NCBI RefSeq assembly: GCF_010731615.1
Contig: NZ_AP022618.1
Location: 3,224,001-3,288,000, forward strand
From: Mycolicibacterium insubricum
Lineage (GTDB): Bacteria > Actinomycetota > Actinomycetes > Mycobacteriales > Mycobacteriaceae
Direction: 5' to 3'
Length of the DNA stretch: 64,000 bases
This document shows, piece after piece, positions 38,451 through 49,206 of the stretch (position 1 is the first letter of the stretch; every line of letters starts with the position of its first letter). The position numbers and the translations under genes were made by a program. The notes under the pieces were generated by a model. The model was not told where the DNA came from. It did no database searches and worked only from the letters and a program-made list of their open reading frames with translations.

Positions 38451-40007
38451 ATGACACCCCCGGAAACCGGAACCCAGCCCGCCGCACTGCGCACCGCGTG
38501 GCGGCGGCTGACCGAATTCGCCCGCTCCGACGACGGCCGGCCCGCCGTGCTCGGCCTGTTCGGCGCGCTGGCGATCACCGCGGGCGGCCTGGGGGCCGGT
38601 AGCACCCGCATCCACGATCCCCTGCTGGAACACCTGCACCTGTCCTGGGTGCGCTTCGGCCACGGACTGGTGCTGTCGTCGGTGTTGCTGTGGGGCGGTG
38701 TCGCAGTGATGCTCGCCGCCTGGCTGTGGCTGGGCCGGCGCGCCCTGACCGGGACGACCACCGTCACCACCATGATCGCCACCACCGGCTTCTGGCTGGC
38801 GCCGATGCTCGCATCGGTTCCGCTGTTCAGCCGGGACACCTACTCCTACCTGGCCCAAGGCGCGTTGCTGCGCGACGGTTTCGATCCCTACGCCGTCGGC
38901 CCGATCCACAACACCAACGTGCTGCTGGACAACGTCAGCCCGATCTGGACGACGACGACGGCCCCCTACGGCCCGGCGTTCATCCTGGTGGCCAAGTTCA
39001 TCACCCAGATCACCGGCGACAACGTGGTGGCCGGGGCGATGCTCCTGCGGCTGTGCATGCTGCCCGGGCTGGCGCTGCTGATCTGGGCCACCATCCGGAT
39101 CTCCCGGCATCTCAACGCCAACGCCGCGACCGCGCTGTGGGTCTGCGTGCTCAACCCCCTGGTGCTGATCCACCTGATGGGCGGGGTGCACAACGAGATG
39201 CTGATGGTCGGCCTGATGACGGCCGGCATCGCGCTGATGTTCGGTGACCGGCCGGTCTCCGGCATGGCGCTGGTAGCGCTGGCCACCGCCGTCAAGGCCA
39301 CCGCCGGGGTGGCCGCGCCGTTCCTGGTGTGGGTGTGGATGCGCCGGCTGCACCGCAACCGCGGATACGCCGACCCGGTAGCGTTCGTCGTCGCCGGGGT
39401 GAGCTCCGTGCTGGTCTTCATCGGTGTATTCGCGGCGGCGTCGCTGGCGGCCGGGGTCGGGCTGGGCTGGCTGACCGCGCTGGCCGGTTCGGTCAAGATC
39501 ATCAACTGGCTGACCGTCCCGACCGCGGTGGCCAACCTGGCCAATGCGATCGGCGGCCTGTTCACCACGGTGCAGTTCTACGCCGTCCTCGACGTGGCCC
39601 GGATCGTCGGCGTGGCGATCATCGCGATGGCGCTACCCCTGCTGTGGTGGCGCTTTCGGCGCACCGATCGGCAGGTGCTGACCGGGATGAGCTGGGCGAT
39701 GGTGGTGGTGGTGCTGTTCGTCCCCGCGGCGCTGCCCTGGTACTACTCCTGGCCGCTGGCCGTCGCCGCGCCGCTGCTGGCGTCGCGGCCCGCGCTGGCC
39801 GCGGTGGCCGGTTTCTCCACCTGGGTGATGGTGATCTTCAAGCCCGACGGCAGCCACGGCATGTATTCCTGGCTGCACGTGGCATTGGCGACGGCCTGCG
39901 CGTTGGGTGCCTGGTACTACCTGTCGCGCAGCGACGAGGAACTCGCCGGGCTGCGCGCCTCGGTCCTCGGCGGGACTAGAAGGCGCTCGCCTGCGCCCGG
40001 CGCATAA
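38451..40007 (+). CDS. mptA: MptA, alpha(1-6) mannopyranosyltransferase
   Basis: A 518-residue GT-C fold membrane glycosyltransferase with about 12 transmembrane segments. It extends the alpha(1-6) mannan backbone of lipomannan and lipoarabinomannan using decaprenyl-phosphate mannose on the outer face of the membrane. The acidic catalytic loop after the first helices reads FSRDTYSYLAQGALLRDGFDPYAVGP, and VHNEMLMVGL and KATAGVAAPFLVW are further conserved parts. The 3' end overlaps the convergent DNA-binding gene by 32 bases. It lies directly after idsA2 in the same order as in M. tuberculosis. Confidence 0.93.
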   Translation: MTPPETGTQPAALRTAWRRLTEFARSDDGRPAVLGLFGALAITAGGLGAGSTRIHDPLLEHLHLSWVRFGHGLVLSSVLLWGGVAVMLAAWLWLGRRALTGTTTVTTMIATTGFWLAPMLASVPLFSRDTYSYLAQGALLRDGFDPYAVGPIHNTNVLLDNVSPIWTTTTAPYGPAFILVAKFITQITGDNVVAGAMLLRLCMLPGLALLIWATIRISRHLNANAATALWVCVLNPLVLIHLMGGVHNEMLMVGLMTAGIALMFGDRPVSGMALVALATAVKATAGVAAPFLVWVWMRRLHRNRGYADPVAFVVAGVSSVLVFIGVFAAASLAAGVGLGWLTALAGSVKIINWLTVPTAVANLANAIGGLFTTVQFYAVLDVARIVGVAIIAMALPLLWWRFRRTDRQVLTGMSWAMVVVVLFVPAALPWYYSWPLAVAAPLLASRPALAAVAGFSTWVMVIFKPDGSHGMYSWLHVALATACALGAWYYLSRSDEELAGLRASVLGGTRRRSPAPGA

Positions 40008-40380
40008 CCTCGCGCGCCTGATGTGACCGCAGGGCGTCGACCGGGCGCGAATTGGCCACCTTCTCCGAGAAACCGTCGACGGTGACCGTCAACGACTCGT
40101 CCGGGGTGAACAGCCAGCGCAGGATCTCGGTGTCGCTGTAGCCGCCGTCGTAGAGCACGGCCAACAAACCGTTGAGATGCTTGACGACCTGGCCGCCCGG
40201 GGAGAAGAACGCCGTCGGGATCACCGGAATTTTGTTGCGCCGCACCGCCACCAGATGGTGTTCCCGCAGCTGCTGATGCACCTTGGTGATCGGGATGCCC
40301 AGCAAGTCGGCGACTTCCGGCAGGGTGTACACGGGTTCGTCGGGGTCCAGAACGTCCTCACCGGCGGGAATGCTGCTCAC
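39976..40380 (-). CDS. Winged-helix DNA-binding protein, PknL substrate (Rv2175c-like)
   Basis: A 134-residue single-domain DNA-binding protein. The N-terminal HTH lies at about 18-50 (VYTLPEVADLLGIPITKVHQQLREH) and is followed by a small wing and helical domain. In M. tuberculosis Rv2175c is phosphorylated by PknL on an N-terminal Thr, which abolishes DNA binding. Here the short N-terminal arm is SSIPAGEDVLDPDEP, without an obvious matching Thr before the HTH, so regulation may differ. It is divergent from pknL with only about 61 bases between start codons, and its 3' end overlaps mptA. Confidence 0.9.
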   Translation of the reverse strand: MSSIPAGEDVLDPDEPVYTLPEVADLLGIPITKVHQQLREHHLVAVRRNKIPVIPTAFFSPGGQVVKHLNGLLAVLYDGGYSDTEILRWLFTPDESLTVTVDGFSEKVANSRPVDALRSHQAREVMRRAQASAF

Positions 40381-40441
40381 CGGGCCCAGTGTAGGGCGGC
40401 GTTGCCGCGTTCGGCGGCTGGTGGGCCCCTACGATGAGCCG

Positions 40442-41686
40442 GTGGCACCGGACGAGTTGGTAGGCGCGGCCTTCGACGGCCGCTACCGCGTGCACGACGT
40501 CATCGCGTCCGGCGGGATGTCGACGGTCTACCGCGGGGTGGACCTGCGGCTGGACCGGCCGGTGGCGATCAAGGTCATGGACTCCCGCTATGCCGGCGAC
40601 CAGCAGTTCCTCACCCGGTTCCGGCTGGAGGCCACCGCGGTGGCCCGACTGGCCCATCCCGCGCTGGTGGCGGTCTACGACCAGGGCGTGGATCTGCACC
40701 GCCCCTTCCTGGTGATGGAGCTGGTCCGCGGCGGAACGCTGCGGGAACTGCTGCGCGAGCGCGGGCCGATGCCACCGCACGCCGTCGCGGCGGTGCTGCG
40801 GCCGGTGCTGGCCGGGCTGGCCGTCGCCCACCGGGCCGGGTTGATCCACCGCGACATCAAGCCGGAGAACGTGCTGATCTCCACCGACGGCGAGGTGAAA
40901 CTGGCTGATTTCGGGCTGGTGCGGGCGCTGGCCCAGGCCGGAATCACCTCCACCAGCGTCATTCTGGGCACTGCGGCCTACCTGTCGCCGGAACAGGTGC
41001 AGACCGGCGACGCCGATCCGCGCAGCGATGTCTACGCCCTGGGCGTGCTGACCTTCGAGCTGTTGACCGGCCAGACCCCGTTCGCCGGTGACTCGCCGCT
41101 GACGGTGGCCTACCGGCGCGTCGACGACGACGTCCCCCCGCCCAGTTCGGCGATCGACGGGGTCCCGGTGCAGTTCGACGAGTTCGTCGCCCGGGCCACC
41201 CGGCGCAACCGCGACGAGCGCTACCGCGACGCCGACGAGATCGGTGCCGACCTGGACCGCATCGCCGACGAGCTGGGACTGCCGGCGTTCCGGGTACCGG
41301 CTCCCCGGCGCGGCACCGACGGTGACCACGATCCGGTGGCCACCGAGACCGCCCGGCCACCCGAGCGGCCCCGCGCGGCCACCCGGCAGTTCGTCCGCGA
41401 CCCGGCGCCGGAGCCGATGACCGACCGGCATTCGCGTCCCCGGCCGCCCGAACCCCGTCTCGACGACGAGAACTGGGACGACGAGGATTGGGACGACGAC
41501 GAACCCGACGACGATGACGACGATCCGTCGGGCCGGTTCGCCGGCATCGCCGTCGCCGATTTCGTCTGGGAACGCCAACGCGGCCGGCGCAACCTGCTGA
41601 TCGCCGTGCTGGTGGTGCTGGTGCTGACCGCGCTCACCGCCGCCGGCGGTTGGTCCCTGGGGGCCAACGTCAGCACACTGTTTTAG
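40442..41686 (+). CDS. pknL: PknL, Ser/Thr protein kinase
   Basis: A 414-residue membrane kinase. The catalytic domain (about 10-275) has the glycine loop ASGGMSTVYRG, the lysine VAIKVMD, the catalytic HRDIKPENV, DFGLV, and the activation segment ending TAAYLSPEQ. A long Pro/Asp-rich juxtamembrane region includes an acidic run near residues 335-362. One transmembrane helix near residues 385-407 ends the protein with a very short external tail. GTG 40442 was selected because the kinase N-terminus begins there. The stop TAG directly abuts a tandem repeat array. Confidence 0.95.
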   Translation: MAPDELVGAAFDGRYRVHDVIASGGMSTVYRGVDLRLDRPVAIKVMDSRYAGDQQFLTRFRLEATAVARLAHPALVAVYDQGVDLHRPFLVMELVRGGTLRELLRERGPMPPHAVAAVLRPVLAGLAVAHRAGLIHRDIKPENVLISTDGEVKLADFGLVRALAQAGITSTSVILGTAAYLSPEQVQTGDADPRSDVYALGVLTFELLTGQTPFAGDSPLTVAYRRVDDDVPPPSSAIDGVPVQFDEFVARATRRNRDERYRDADEIGADLDRIADELGLPAFRVPAPRRGTDGDHDPVATETARPPERPRAATRQFVRDPAPEPMTDRHSRPRPPEPRLDDENWDDEDWDDDEPDDDDDDPSGRFAGIAVADFVWERQRGRRNLLIAVLVVLVLTALTAAGGWSLGANVSTLF

Positions 41687-43359
<1,673 letters not shown>

Positions 43360-43370
43360 CTATAGAGAAC

Positions 43371-44054
43371 ATGGACTGCGACGTCGCGCGGGAAGCGATC
43401 TCGGCGCGCATCGACGGCGAACGCGAACCGGTGCCCTCGGCCCGGGTCGACGAGCACCTCGCCGGGTGTCCGGACTGCGCCGACTGGCAGGCCCGCGCGA
43501 CCGCCCAGGCCCAGTTGCTCCGGGCCCTCGGTGGCAGGGAGTCGACCGGGCCGGCCGTCGTCGCCGATCCGGACCCCGCACCGGCGGCCACCCGCCGGGC
43601 GTGGCCGGTGGCCCGGATCGGTCTGGGCGCCGTCGGCGTCGTGCAGGTGGCGCTGGCACTGGCGCAGGCCGCGACCGGCGACCTGGGTGTCGGCCACGGC
43701 GGGGGGCATCTGCTCAACGAGTCCACGGCCTGGTCGGTAGCCCTGGGCGTGATGATGATCGGTGCGGCGCTGGGGCCCGCCGCCGCGGCTGGCCTGGCCG
43801 GGGTGCTGGCGGTGTTCAGCGTGGCGTTGACCGGCTATGTGGTCGCCGACGCCGTCGGCGGCGCGGTGTCCGGCATGCGGATGCTGTCGCACCTGCCGGT
43901 GCTGGCCGGGACCGTCCTGGCGGTGCTGGTGTGGCGCGGAGCCCGCCGGCCCTCCGGTCCCCCGGCCGCCGCGACGCCGGTACTGGCCGACGTGGTGCCG
44001 CCCGAGGATTCCACCCCGGCGCGCCGCCGCGGGCACCTGCGCCCAGCGGGGTGA
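43371..44054 (+). CDS. Zinc-finger (ZAS) anti-sigma-like membrane protein
   Basis: A 227-residue protein with an N-terminal zf-HC2/ZAS domain: Cys3, then His29-x3-Cys33-x2-Cys36 (EHLAGCPDCADW), the pattern of zinc-binding anti-sigma factors. Four hydrophobic segments follow between about residues 75 and 200, with a His-rich turn GHGGGHLLNEST between the first two. It precedes the CopD/CtaG gene by 59 bases on the same strand. The nearest sigma factor gene is sigC, 4.6 kb away in the same locus. Role as anti-sigma factor or copper/redox sensor is inference. Weak ribosome-binding site (AGAGAAC) before ATG 43371. Confidence 0.75.
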   Translation: MDCDVAREAISARIDGEREPVPSARVDEHLAGCPDCADWQARATAQAQLLRALGGRESTGPAVVADPDPAPAATRRAWPVARIGLGAVGVVQVALALAQAATGDLGVGHGGGHLLNESTAWSVALGVMMIGAALGPAAAAGLAGVLAVFSVALTGYVVADAVGGAVSGMRMLSHLPVLAGTVLAVLVWRGARRPSGPPAAATPVLADVVPPEDSTPARRRGHLRPAG

Positions 44055-44113
44055 ATCGATCGACGCACGCCGCACTCCCGGCGGCCCCCGGGTCTACGAC
44101 CGACGGTCGTAAT

Positions 44114-46045
44114 ATGGCGGGAATGAGGCGTAACTGGTGGTTGGCCGCGGGTTGGGCCGCCGCCGGTACGGCACTGGCGGTTCTGACGCTGGCCACCGGC
44201 GCGCGGCGCTTCGCCGACGCCCGGCTGCCCTACCCGGGTGCGACCACCGACCTCGTCGGGACCCTCGGCTTCTTCACCGCGACGCTCGCCGGGGCCGTCA
44301 CCCTCGGCGCGCTGGTCTACGTGGTGATCACCGCGACACCCGACGGCCGCGGGGTCATCGACGCGGCCGCGTTCCGGGTGCACCGGCTCGGTGAGATCGC
44401 CGCCCTGGTCTGGCTGCTCACCGCGGTGCCGATGATCGCGGTGCAGGCCGCCAACAACGCCGGCGCATCGCTGACCGAACTGCTGGGCGGCGGCGGCCTG
44501 TTCGACGCCGTCGCGGTGTCCGAGCTGGCCCGGGCCTGGATCGTGGTGGCGATCGGCGCGGCGGTCGTCGTGGTGACGCTGCGGCTGACCCTGCGCTGGG
44601 TGCCGCACGTGGTGCTGGCGATTCCGGCCGCGATCGCGCTGGTGGCGCTGCCGGTCTCCGGCAACGCCGGTCAGGGCCCCGGCCACGACTACGCGACCAG
44701 CTCTGCCATCGTCTTCGCCGTGATGCTGGCCGTCTCCGCCGGACTGCGGATCGCCGCAGCCGTCGGCGATCCCGCGCCCGAGCTGCACCGGCGCATCGCC
44801 GCGGTGCAGACCGCGGCCGGAGCGATCGCCCTGCTCTACGGTCTGCTGCTGGCCGTCGTCCTGCTCGACGGGCCCGCCGACCTGATCCACACCGACTACG
44901 GCCGGCTGCTGCTGGCCGCGGCGCTGGCGCTGGTCGCGGTGACCGGCACCGACGTTCTCGGCTGGCGACGCGGGCGACCCGCCGTCGCGTCCAGGACCAC
45001 CGCGCTGGCGATGCTCGGCGTGCTGGCCGCCGTCTCCGCGATGGCCGTCCAGGCCGCGCCGCGGCTGCTGAACCACCGGTTCACCGTCTGGGATATCTTC
45101 CTGGGCTATTCGCTGCCCGGCCCCCCGACGCTGGTGCGCATCCTGACGACGTGGCGGTTCGACACCTTCCTGGGCGCGGCCGGGGTGGTGGCCGCGGCGG
45201 CGTACCTGGCCGGATACCTGCTGCTGCGCCGCCGGGGTGACACCTGGTCCACCGGCCGGCTGGTGTCCTGGCTGTCCGGCTGCGCGCTGCTGGTGTTCGA
45301 CACCAGTTCCGGACTGCGGGCCTACGGCTCGGCGATGTTCAGCGTGCACATGGCCGAGCACATGCTGCTCAACATGTTCGTGCCGGTGCTACTGGTGCTG
45401 GGTGGGCCGGTGACCCTGGCGCTGCGGACCCTGCACCCGGCCGGCCACGGCCACCCGCCGGGCCCGCGGGAGTGGCTGCTGACCCTGGTGCACTCGCGGG
45501 TGACGACGTTCCTGTCCCACCCGGTGACGGCCTTCGTCCTGTTCGTGGCGTCGCTGTACATCGTGTACTTCACCAGCCTGTTCGACCACCTGGTCCGCTA
45601 CCACTGGGGCCACGAGCTGATGAGCACGCACTTCCTGATCACCGGCTATCTGTTCTTCTGGGCGATCATCGGCATCGACCCCGGCCCGAAGCGGCTGCCG
45701 TTCCTGGGCCGGCTGGCGCTGCTGTTCGCAGTGATGCCGTTCCACGCGTTCTTCGGCATCGCGCTGATGACCATGGAGAACGTCATCGGCGGCACCTTCT
45801 ACCGGTACCTGGCCCTGCCGTGGGTGGACAGCCTGGTCGACGACCAGCACCTGGGCGGTTCGATCGCCTGGGGATCGAGCGAGCTACCGGTGATCATCGT
45901 GGTGATCGCACTGGTCGCCCAGTGGGCGGGGTCGGACCGCCGAGCAGCGCGCCGCTCGGACCGGCACGCCGACGCCGACTACGGCGACGACGACCTCGAC
46001 GCCTACAACGCCATGCTCGCCGAGCTGTCCAAGCACCGGCAGTAG
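44114..46045 (+). CDS. CopD/CtaG double-domain copper membrane protein (Rv0102-like)
   Basis: A 643-residue membrane protein of about 15-16 segments. The N-terminal half resembles CopD copper-import domains. The C-terminal half (about 330-615) is a CtaG/caa3-assembly domain with conserved His motifs SVHMAEHMLLNM, DHLVRYHWGHELMSTHFLITGY and MPFHAFFGIALM, plausible copper ligands. The size and fusion match M. tuberculosis Rv0102, which also lies convergent to ctpB. Starts at ATG 44114 or 44123. The stop is 18 bases from the convergent chaperone gene. It probably handles copper at the membrane for oxidase assembly or uptake. Confidence 0.87.
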   Translation: MAGMRRNWWLAAGWAAAGTALAVLTLATGARRFADARLPYPGATTDLVGTLGFFTATLAGAVTLGALVYVVITATPDGRGVIDAAAFRVHRLGEIAALVWLLTAVPMIAVQAANNAGASLTELLGGGGLFDAVAVSELARAWIVVAIGAAVVVVTLRLTLRWVPHVVLAIPAAIALVALPVSGNAGQGPGHDYATSSAIVFAVMLAVSAGLRIAAAVGDPAPELHRRIAAVQTAAGAIALLYGLLLAVVLLDGPADLIHTDYGRLLLAAALALVAVTGTDVLGWRRGRPAVASRTTALAMLGVLAAVSAMAVQAAPRLLNHRFTVWDIFLGYSLPGPPTLVRILTTWRFDTFLGAAGVVAAAAYLAGYLLLRRRGDTWSTGRLVSWLSGCALLVFDTSSGLRAYGSAMFSVHMAEHMLLNMFVPVLLVLGGPVTLALRTLHPAGHGHPPGPREWLLTLVHSRVTTFLSHPVTAFVLFVASLYIVYFTSLFDHLVRYHWGHELMSTHFLITGYLFFWAIIGIDPGPKRLPFLGRLALLFAVMPFHAFFGIALMTMENVIGGTFYRYLALPWVDSLVDDQHLGGSIAWGSSELPVIIVVIALVAQWAGSDRRAARRSDRHADADYGDDDLDAYNAMLAELSKHRQ

Positions 46046-46063
46046 CCCGGGGCGCCAGGCCGT

Positions 46064-46279
46064 TCAGACGAGGGTGTAGGCGCCTTCCTCGGCCAGCGCG
46101 GCCTGCACCTGCTCGCTCGACAGCTCACCGGCGGCCTCCACCCGGACCTGCGACGCGCCGTTCGGGTCGAGGTCCACCTGCACCGCCGACACGCCGGGCA
46201 GCGCCTCCAGCGCCTCGGTCACCGTCGCCACGCAACTCTTGCAATGCAGGCCGGTCACACCGAAAATCTGCTGGGCCAT
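46064..46279 (-). CDS. CopZ-like heavy-metal-associated chaperone
   Basis: A 71-residue single HMA domain (ferredoxin-like fold) protein for cytosolic Cu(I) delivery. The metal motif is normally MxCxxC; here it reads GLHCKSC, so the Met is replaced by Leu-His, as in many actinobacterial CopZ proteins. ATG 46279 lies four bases after the stop of the P-type ATPase gene, showing one operon in which the chaperone would load or unload the transporter. Frame upstream of this ATG is Cys-rich but belongs to the ATPase 3' end in another frame. Confidence 0.9.
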   Translation of the reverse strand: MAQQIFGVTGLHCKSCVATVTEALEALPGVSAVQVDLDPNGASQVRVEAAGELSSEQVQAALAEEGAYTLV

Positions 46280-46283
46280 GGGG

Positions 46284-48527
46284 CTAGTCCTCCGATCCGA
46301 AATTACGCAGCCGCAGGCTGTTTGACACCACAAAGAACGACGAGAATGCCATCGCCCCGCCGGCGATCAGCGGGTTGAGCAGGCCGGCCGCCGCGATCGG
46401 GATGGCCGCCACGTTGTAGCCGAACGCCCACGCCAGGTTGACCCGGATGGTCCGCATGGTGGCCCGGGCCAGGTCCAGGGCCTGCGGCACGACGTCGAGG
46501 TTGTCGCGCACCAGGATGACGTCGGCCGCACCGATCGCCACGTCGGTGCCGCGCCCGATCGCCAGGCCCAGATCCGCCGACGCCAGCGCCGGGCCGTCGT
46601 TGATCCCGTCGCCGACCATCGCCACTACCCGGCCGCCGGCGCGCAGTTGCTCGATGACGTCGACCTTGCCCTCGGGCAGCACATCGGCGATCGCCTCGTC
46701 GATGCCGACCTGCTCGGCGACGGCGGCGGCGGTCGCGGCGTTGTCGCCGGTCAGCAGCACAGTGCGCAGCCCACGCTCATGCAGCGCCGCGATGGCCCCG
46801 ACGGCGGAGTCCTTGACGGTGTCGGCGACGGCGATCGCGGCGCAGGCCACGTCGTCGACGGCGACGTAGACGACCGTCTCGCCGCGGTGCTCCGCGCAGC
46901 GCCGGGCGTCAGCCAGTTCGGCGGGGATCCGCGCCGAGCGGGCCACCCAGGACGGCCGGCCCACCGCCACCCGGTGCCCGTCGACCAGGCCGGTGACCCC
47001 GTTGCCGGCGATCGCGGCGAAGTCGGTGACCGACCCGGGCACCTCGGCGGCCGCGGTGGTGATGGCCACCGCCAGTGCGTGCTCGCTGGCGGTCTCCACG
47101 GCGGCGGCCAGCGCCAGCACCTCGGCGTCGTCGCAGCCGGGCGCGGCGGTCACCTCGGTGACCACCGGATGCCCGACGGTCAGCGTGCCGGTCTTGTCGA
47201 AGACCACGGTGTCGACGGCCTTGATCGCCTCCAGCGCGCGGTAGCCCTTGAGGAAGATGCCGAGCTGGGCGCCACGGCCCGAGGCCACCATCATCGCCGT
47301 CGGGGTGGCCAGGCCCAGCGCGCACGGGCAGGCGATGACCAGCACCGCCAGCGCGGCGCCCAGCGCCTTGTCGACGTCGGCGCCGGCCAGCAGCCAGCCG
47401 GCCAGCGTGCACGCGGCGATCACCAGCACCACCGGGACGAACACCGCCGAGATCCGGTCGGCCAGCCGCTGGGCGTCGGCCTTCTGCGCCTGGGCCTCCT
47501 CGACGAGGCGGACCATGCCGGCGAACTGGGTGTCGGCGCCGACGGCGGCGGCCTCCACCACCAGGCGGCCGTCGAGCACCACGGTGCCGCCGATGACCTT
47601 GGCGCCCGGGTTGGCGCGCACCGGGGTGGCCTCGCCGGTCATCGCGCTCATGTCGACGGCGGCGCCGCCGTCGACCACCAGGCCGTCGGCGGAGATGGTC
47701 TGACCCGGCCGGACCACGAACTTCTGGCCTTCCTTGAGCTCGTCGGCGGGGATCACCAGCTCGCTGCCGTCGGGCATCAGCACCGCGGCGTTCTTGGCGC
47801 TCAGCGCGGCCAGGGCGCGCAGCGCGCCGCCGGCCTTGGCCCGGGCGCGGGCCTCGAAGTACCGGCCGGCCAGCACGAACACCGTGACCCCGGCGGCGAC
47901 CTCGAGGTAGATCGCGTCGCTGCCGGTCAGCGCCGCCCAGATACCGGCCGGCTGGTCGTGGTGCCGCGAGGCGGGACCGAACATGGTGTAGAGCGACCAG
48001 CAGGTGGCGGCGGTCACCCCGACCGAGATCAGCGTCTCCATCGACGAGGTGCCGTGCCGGGCGTTGCGCAGCGCCACCTTGTGGAACGGCCAGGCCGCCC
48101 AGGTGACGATCGGGGCGGCCAGCCCCAGCAGCACCCACTGCCAGTGGTCGAAGCGGCTGCTGGGCACCACCGCGAACATCACCGACAGGTCGGCCAGCGG
48201 CACGAACAGCACCGCGGCCACCAGCAGTCGGCGCAGCAGGTCGCGGGCGTGGTCGTCGTCGGTGTCGGGTCCGGATTTGGCGCCGTCGACGTGCGGGGCC
48301 GCCTCGTAGCCGGCCTTGGTGACCACCGCGCACAGGGCGGCGTCGTCGACGGTGTCCGGCACGTCGATGGTGGCGACGCCGGTCGCGAAGTTCACCGAGG
48401 CGTGCACCCCGGGTGTCCGGTTGAGTTTGGTCTCGACCCGGGCAGCGCACGCCGCGCAGGTCATGCCGCCGACGTCCAGGCGCACCCGGCGCGGCTGCGC
48501 GTGCGGCGGCGCTACCTCGACGGTCAC
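46284..48527 (-). CDS. ctpB: Cu(I)-translocating P1B-type ATPase (CtpB-like)
   Basis: A 747-residue P1B-1 ATPase. An N-terminal HMA domain carries [13 protein letters not shown] (CxxC). The A-domain motif is MTGEATPV, the membrane metal site [10 protein letters not shown], the phosphorylation site DKTGTLTVG, and the hinge [16 protein letters not shown]. The Cu(I)-specific residues are FGYNVAA in helix 7 and [13 protein letters not shown] in helix 8. The nucleotide-binding His motif is SEHALA rather than the common SEHPLA. Length and the convergent Rv0102-like neighbour match M. tuberculosis CtpB (Rv0103c). It is divergent from sigC across 127 bases, so one region may control both. Confidence 0.9.
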   Translation of the reverse strand: MTVEVAPPHAQPRRVRLDVGGMTCAACAARVETKLNRTPGVHASVNFATGVATIDVPDTVDDAALCAVVTKAGYEAAPHVDGAKSGPDTDDDHARDLLRRLLVAAVLFVPLADLSVMFAVVPSSRFDHWQWVLLGLAAPIVTWAAWPFHKVALRNARHGTSSMETLISVGVTAATCWSLYTMFGPASRHHDQPAGIWAALTGSDAIYLEVAAGVTVFVLAGRYFEARARAKAGGALRALAALSAKNAAVLMPDGSELVIPADELKEGQKFVVRPGQTISADGLVVDGGAAVDMSAMTGEATPVRANPGAKVIGGTVVLDGRLVVEAAAVGADTQFAGMVRLVEEAQAQKADAQRLADRISAVFVPVVLVIAACTLAGWLLAGADVDKALGAALAVLVIACPCALGLATPTAMMVASGRGAQLGIFLKGYRALEAIKAVDTVVFDKTGTLTVGHPVVTEVTAAPGCDDAEVLALAAAVETASEHALAVAITTAAAEVPGSVTDFAAIAGNGVTGLVDGHRVAVGRPSWVARSARIPAELADARRCAEHRGETVVYVAVDDVACAAIAVADTVKDSAVGAIAALHERGLRTVLLTGDNAATAAAVAEQVGIDEAIADVLPEGKVDVIEQLRAGGRVVAMVGDGINDGPALASADLGLAIGRGTDVAIGAADVILVRDNLDVVPQALDLARATMRTIRVNLAWAFGYNVAAIPIAAAGLLNPLIAGGAMAFSSFFVVSNSLRLRNFGSED

Positions 48528-48654
48528 GGGTACTCCTTGACGGTGCGCGGCGCGGTGCCGCTGGGTGGTGCCGGCCGGAATCGGCCTCAGTTACCTATTG
48601 TCGCGCGGGGTTGCCGAAAAGTTCCCGACGGGTCGCATCGGCTACCATCACGGC

Positions 48655-49206
48655 GTGGATTCCCCCGGCGACGACCAGGTTACCTGGCTGGCACTGGCGG
48701 CCGGGCGTGGCGATCCGTCGGCATTGGAGCAGTTCATCAAGGCCACCCAGCGCGATGTGTGGCGGTCGGTGGCCTATCTCGGCGATCCCGGCACCGCCGA
48801 CGATCTGACCCAGGAGACCTTCCTGCGGGCGATCGGTTCGCTGCCCCGGTTCACCGGGCGGTCCTCGGCCAAGACTTGGCTGCTGTCCATCGCCCGCCGC
48901 GTCGTGGTCGACCAGATTCGGCACAACCAGGCCCGCCCGCGGGCGGCCTACACCGTGGACCTGGACCGGGTGCTGGAGAGCCGGCGCACCAGCGGCCGGT
49001 TCGAGGAGGTCATCGAGGTCCAGATGCTGCTCGACGGCCTGGACACCGACCGCCGGCACGCCCTGTTGCTGACCCAGGTGCTGGGGCTGTCGTATGCGGA
49101 GGCCGCCGAGGTGTGCGGCTGCCCGGTGGGCACCATCCGCTCGCGGGTCGCCCGGGCCCGTGAGGACCTGCTGGCCGCGGTGCGCGGCGACGAAGCCGCC
49201 GGCTAA
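48655..49206 (+). CDS. sigC: SigC, ECF RNA polymerase sigma factor
   Basis: A 183-residue ECF sigma factor. Region 2 (about 20-85) has [20 protein letters not shown] and [11 protein letters not shown], and region 4 (about 125-178) has [19 protein letters not shown] followed by [12 protein letters not shown]. Near-identity of these blocks to M. tuberculosis SigC (Rv2069, 185 residues) supports the symbol. GTG 48655 gives a matching N-terminus ([18 protein letters not shown]). In M. tuberculosis SigC has been linked to copper nutrition genes including ctpB; here it is physically divergent from the ctpB-like gene. M. tuberculosis SigC has no established adjacent anti-sigma gene. Confidence 0.9.
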   Translation: MDSPGDDQVTWLALAAGRGDPSALEQFIKATQRDVWRSVAYLGDPGTADDLTQETFLRAIGSLPRFTGRSSAKTWLLSIARRVVVDQIRHNQARPRAAYTVDLDRVLESRRTSGRFEEVIEVQMLLDGLDTDRRHALLLTQVLGLSYAEAAEVCGCPVGTIRSRVARAREDLLAAVRGDEAAG

